Below are positions 61,589-64,000 of a stretch of DNA of 64,000 bases, one piece after another (the stretch's first letter is position 1; each line of letters starts with the position of its first letter). This DNA comes from Bacillus alkalicellulosilyticus (GTDB lineage Bacteria > Bacillota > Bacilli > Bacillales > Bacillaceae_F), in the NCBI RefSeq assembly GCF_002019795.1, contig NZ_KV917381.1, forward strand, positions 3,318,068 through 3,382,067. Direction: 5' to 3'. The notes below the pieces were generated by a model. That model ran no database searches, was not told the origin of the DNA, and was given only the letters and a program-made list of their open reading frames with translations. A program made the translations under genes and the position numbers.

Positions 61589-61633
61589 GAGGCCAGAACA
61601 AAAGGTTGCTTTGCACCTTTTGGCCTGGTCTCT
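61589..61633. terminator. Bidirectional terminator, AACAAAAGG family
   Basis: AGAGGCCAGAACAAAAGGT / ACCTTTTGGCCTGGTCTCT stem next to the stop of the minus-strand gene at 61632. Confidence 0.8.
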
Positions 61634-61874
61634 AAATATGTTCGTCATAGTTACGACCTTTTTTTGTTAGTAACTGTTCAATTTCTTTGCGTTTTTCATA
61701 AATCGAAGCATTTCTGTCAAAAAGGGCCCCGTCTCTTTTATACTCATCCATTAAGGTTAAAAATCTTATCTTTTCAACGGGTTGCTTTCTTCTGACCGCA
61801 GGTGGTGCTTTTATTGGAATTCTACTCTCATACTGTACTGTCTGAGCATCTCGTACGGGAGGAACATATCCCAT
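61632..61874 (-). CDS. Small hypothetical protein, 80 aa
   Basis: MGYVPPVRDAQTVQYESRIP at the start, then a basic Pro-rich segment (KAPPAVRRKQPVEK) and a helical C-terminus (RKEIEQLLTKKGRNY). GGAGGTGTG precedes ATG 61874; the earlier ATG 61889 lies before this site. Not recognised. Its position in a run of small spore-type genes suggests a similar role, with low confidence. Confidence 0.5.
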   Translation of the reverse strand: MGYVPPVRDAQTVQYESRIPIKAPPAVRRKQPVEKIRFLTLMDEYKRDGALFDRNASIYEKRKEIEQLLTKKGRNYDEHI

Positions 61875-61970
61875 AGTACACACCTCCAAAAAATTCTACT
61901 TGGTCCTCTCCCTACTATTATATACCCTTTTTAACAAAAATTAAGCTTTTTTACCAATAAAAAGGGGACA

Positions 61971-62092
61971 ATGTCGCGAGTGGGCTTCTCGTATCAGGCG
62001 GGCAACGAGTAGAGCCATTGCAACCATAATTAAAGGCATTGGAAAAGTTGATTTGTACTTTTTCAGTGGCTTCACAAAGTCGCCTCTATTTT
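61971..62092. repeat. Dispersed intergenic repeat family 2, copy B
   Basis: Closely matches 9403-9520, same orientation: CGAG...CTCG hairpin, GAGCCATTG...CAGTGGCTTCAC stem, then CACAAAGTC. It lies between two minus-strand genes. Confidence 0.75.
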
Positions 62093-62099
62093 ACAAAAG

Positions 62100-62555
62100 T
62101 TAAATCCAAGACCATGGATTAAATGCTGGTGGTTGAGCCTCAGATTCCTCTTCTCCCGGTTCTTCTGACTCTTCCGCTTCTTCCACTTCTGTTTGTTCTG
62201 TCTGTTCTACTGAATTGTCGACTTCCGTTTCTTCGTCTTGTTGCAATTCTGCCTGTGGAGCAACCTCAAGTGATTCTTGTTGTTCATTATTTTCCGTACT
62301 TTCATTTAGTGACATTTCTGGTTGAGCAGTTGCTACTGCCCGAGGTGCGAAAAATCCCCAAGGGTCACGATAAACGGGTTGAGGACTTGTCACAACAGAT
62401 TCTTCTAGAGAATTCTCGGAGTTCTCTGGATTATCAACCGTTTCCTGTTCAGATGTATTTACATCAGTGGCTTTTGATTCAGGAGTAATAAATGTCACTT
62501 CATTTGCATAAATAATAAGTTCATCAACACGTAGCACTTTCTTTTTTTTAGTCAT
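62100..62555 (-). CDS. Acidic low-complexity protein with PW motifs
   Basis: 151 aa. Basic start (TKKKKVLRVDELIIYANEV), then a long Glu/Gln/Ser-rich disordered region with a RDPWGFFAPR insert near the middle and an FNPWSW end. No membrane segment. GGAGGAAATGTG before ATG 62555 supports the start. The two Trp-containing PW motifs in a disordered chain suggest a coat or exosporium linker protein, but the family is not recognised. Confidence 0.55.
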   Translation of the reverse strand: MTKKKKVLRVDELIIYANEVTFITPESKATDVNTSEQETVDNPENSENSLEESVVTSPQPVYRDPWGFFAPRAVATAQPEMSLNESTENNEQQESLEVAPQAELQQDEETEVDNSVEQTEQTEVEEAEESEEPGEEESEAQPPAFNPWSWI

Positions 62556-62603
62556 CACATTTCCTCCAGATTTTTCTATTCCGTGCCACTATATGCATCC
62601 ACA

Positions 62604-62634
62604 AAAAAAATGTATAGGCATATCCCCATACATT
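62604..62634 (-). terminator. Terminator of the small Cys-containing gene
   Basis: ATGTAT-GGGGATATGCCT-ATACAT hairpin, then TTTTTTTT on the minus strand. Confidence 0.85.
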
Positions 62635-62645
62635 TTATTTGTTAT

Positions 62646-62783
62646 TTATACTTTTTTCCCACAGCATCCTTTTACTTCAACACCTTTTCTTTTTATTGTA
62701 CCGGTTGTCTTTAGGACAGGCTGCTTTGCTTTTATAGGATATTTTTCAGAAGAATAACCATATACTTTTTTTCTTTTTTCCAC
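62646..62783 (-). CDS. Small basic protein with GCCGKK end, 45 aa
   Basis: Lys-rich protein: KRKKVYGYSSEKYPIKAK then KTTGTIKRKG and a C-terminal VKGCCGKKV. TGGAGG lies 8 bp before GTG 62783 (ATG 62789 is in frame but too close). A CATACAATA -10-like sequence lies about 40 bp upstream (62821-62829, minus), matching sigma-K and near sigma-E. The terminal Cys pair may crosslink. Likely a spore-coat-type peptide, inferred only. Confidence 0.6.
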   Translation of the reverse strand: MEKRKKVYGYSSEKYPIKAKQPVLKTTGTIKRKGVEVKGCCGKKV

Positions 62784-62904
62784 GTTCATTCCTCCATCTA
62801 TAGTAAAATGAGTTACACCATATTGTATGTCTTAATGAAAATGTTGGTGTCCCACTGACTATAAAATAAGGAAAGTGTCTAGTAATCGGTTACAATCGCC
62901 CTCT

Positions 62905-63453
62905 TTACTCTCTCTCACCTTTCTTATTATGATTAGGTTTTAAAAAGACAGACAAAGGCTCATCCTTTTTTATGTTGATTTGATTTCTGCCTTGCCCAAG
63001 CTTTGTTTCCCTAATATTTCGGAAGAACCAAGACTCTTTTTGTACATTCTCTTCTTCTTGCTCTCTTCTTCCTATCTCACGTTCATCCTCTAATTGTTGC
63101 TGAAGTTGTATCACTAAGTTATCTTTCTCTTCACATTCCTTACTAAGCTGTTGATTACGCTCACCTTGATTTTGAAGTTCTTCCTGTAGTTGTTCAATCA
63201 AAGCTTCGCTATTTTGCGTTTTTTGCAATGCTTCTTCTAATGTTGAAATCTTTTTTTTATAGTCTTCGAGTTGTTCTTGTAAAAGGTTATTTTCCGCTTT
63301 AAGCTGGTCAATTAAACTATAGTGATAGTTGTGTTGATATTCCTTTAATTTCTGTACATATTGAGCTAACTCTGACTGCAAATGAATCAATTTCTGCTTG
63401 AGAATTATCGGGTCACCACTGGTCGTTTGGTTCCTTTTTCTGTTCCTTTCCAA
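62905..63453 (-). CDS. Coiled-coil protein, 182 aa
   Basis: Almost wholly coiled coil from about residue 15 to 130, with heptads such as LEEALQKTQNSEALIEQLQE and Gln-rich stretches, then a short C-terminal segment with SWFFRNIRETKLGQ and LSVFLKPN. The start is TTG with GGAGGG 6-8 bp upstream. No transmembrane segment. It may be a spore-coat or scaffold protein like neighbouring genes. Not recognised. Confidence 0.6.
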   Translation of the reverse strand: MERNRKRNQTTSGDPIILKQKLIHLQSELAQYVQKLKEYQHNYHYSLIDQLKAENNLLQEQLEDYKKKISTLEEALQKTQNSEALIEQLQEELQNQGERNQQLSKECEEKDNLVIQLQQQLEDEREIGRREQEEENVQKESWFFRNIRETKLGQGRNQINIKKDEPLSVFLKPNHNKKGERE

Positions 63454-63559
63454 TTATTCTCCCTCCCAACCTTCTCTTCTCTTCATATCAATATATGAAG
63501 TTCTATGTATTCTCATTCAACAAATAAAAATTTGAAGCCCAAAGTATAGTGTCAATAGC

Positions 63560-63586
63560 ACATTTACTTGGGTAAAACATAGTATA
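63560..63586 (+). promoter_or_regulatory. Sigma-K-like promoter of the edge gene
   Basis: CATAGTATA (63578-63586) fits CATANNNTA exactly, with AC (63560-63561) 16 bp upstream. The start codon is 80 bp downstream. Confidence 0.55.
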
Positions 63587-63666
63587 CATTAGTTTCCATT
63601 ACCCACTGCATTGATAATTTTATTATTACGTAAGTAGGGTAAAACAAAATATAGGAGGAAAAAGAT

Positions 63667-64000
63667 ATGACAATTAAAAAAAATCATGATAAGCACAATG
63701 TTTGTATCCATGTCCCAAAAGTATATGACTGGGTTACTCGTCAGGTAGAGCTTCCGCTTATTAGTATTGATGATGAAAACTTAAATGATATTTTTGACTG
63801 TGTAGGTCCTACTGATGATCTGTGTGCGTTTCTTGAAAATTTCCCTGGGTATACAGTAGAATGTAATCTCATTCCTGACACGATTTACTGTGATGAAATT
63901 AAACAGCATAATGGACGTCAACAAGTTGAAGTTACATTACCAACTGGTGAGACGATTACGCTTGAAAAAGTGAAAGTTCTTGTTAAAGGTTTAGTAAATG
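63667..64000 (+). CDS. Spore-type conserved protein, cut by window
   Basis: 111 visible residues, open to the edge. N-terminus carries CIHVPKVYDWVTRQVELPL, a conserved block I associate with Bacillus spore-related proteins without recalling the family name. Further Cys residues at regular intervals (FDCVGP, LCAFLE, VECN, YCDE) could bind metal or form disulfides. AGGAGG lies 8 bp before the ATG. A sigma-K-like promoter upstream fits mother-cell expression. Confidence 0.6.
   Translation, partial: MTIKKNHDKHNVCIHVPKVYDWVTRQVELPLISIDDENLNDIFDCVGPTDDLCAFLENFPGYTVECNLIPDTIYCDEIKQHNGRQQVEVTLPTGETITLEKVKVLVKGLVN

Overview
The window looks like a chromosomal segment of a low-GC, endospore-forming Bacillaceae member. 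Strong GGAGG ribosome sites, frequent TTG/GTG starts, small YjcZ-type sporulation proteins, Fur, Zur and YtrA-type operators, and B. subtilis-like gene sets (ytr, yjcF/yjcH, yutG, yvrJ, hisJ) all fit. I do not name a species. No integrase, transposase, phage gene or CRISPR array was seen. Both edges cut a gene: tenA on the left and a spore-type gene on the right.

Layout. 1-3.2 kb: thiamine pyrimidine salvage operon tenA-thiZ-thiX-thiY. 3.2-8.3 kb: lipoprotein, short-chain dehydrogenase, HPr-like protein without the phospho-histidine, soluble chemoreceptor, MscS channel, YtxH protein. 8.4-12.9 kb: Fur-controlled ferric-siderophore importer split into two convergent units. 13.2-16.8 kb: ABC exporter, then a Zur-box operon pairing a COG0523 zinc GTPase with dCTP deaminase. 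16.9-22.3 kb: divergent surface-glycan cluster (three glycosyltransferases, two pyruvyltransferase-like proteins). 22.5-23.8 kb: degenerate nuclease-like protein and a Fur-controlled flavodoxin. 23.8-28.4 kb: a B-family heme-copper enzyme (subunits IIa, II, I) with SCO, a membrane protein and CtaB. Subunit I has Asn where the catalytic Tyr is expected, so it may be a CuA-type nitric oxide reductase. 28.6-41.3 kb: kinase-like GAF protein, lipoprotein, tRNA-Val, PAS-PP2C phosphatase, SulP transporter, YjcZ proteins, HisJ, HxlR/epimerase pair, M20 peptidase, small proteins, CBS-domain protein. 41.4-48.8 kb: six-domain-type signalling and polysaccharide operon (Hpt-REC-GGDEF-REC, HEAT, GT2, REC, hybrid kinase). 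48.9-56.8 kb: BCCT transporter, DUF1659/DUF2922/YvrJ trio, EamA exporter, YtrABC-like ABC system, fumarase. 57-64 kb: repeat-rich spacer, YutG, YjcH and YjcF, MscL with a zinc ribbon, HNH, MBL hydrolase, and a run of small proteins with sporulation-type promoters.

Non-coding structure is the most unusual part. Four spacers hold a composite hairpin whose outer and inner stems change sequence between copies but keep pairing, around an invariant WGCGAAGC/WGCGAAGC internal loop. In one copy (52615-52978) the apical hairpin has expanded into about eleven 28-bp tandem repeats. Two further hairpin families are also dispersed through the spacers.

How parts work together: iron limitation would relieve Fur at three sites (siderophore ATPase, siderophore binding protein/permeases, flavodoxin). 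Zinc limitation would relieve Zur at one operon, giving a zinc chaperone and a route to dUMP that does not need a zinc deaminase. The heme-copper cluster carries a CRP/FNR-like palindrome upstream, which would fit low-oxygen or nitrogen-oxide control. All functions are read from sequence patterns and remembered family features; no database search was run.
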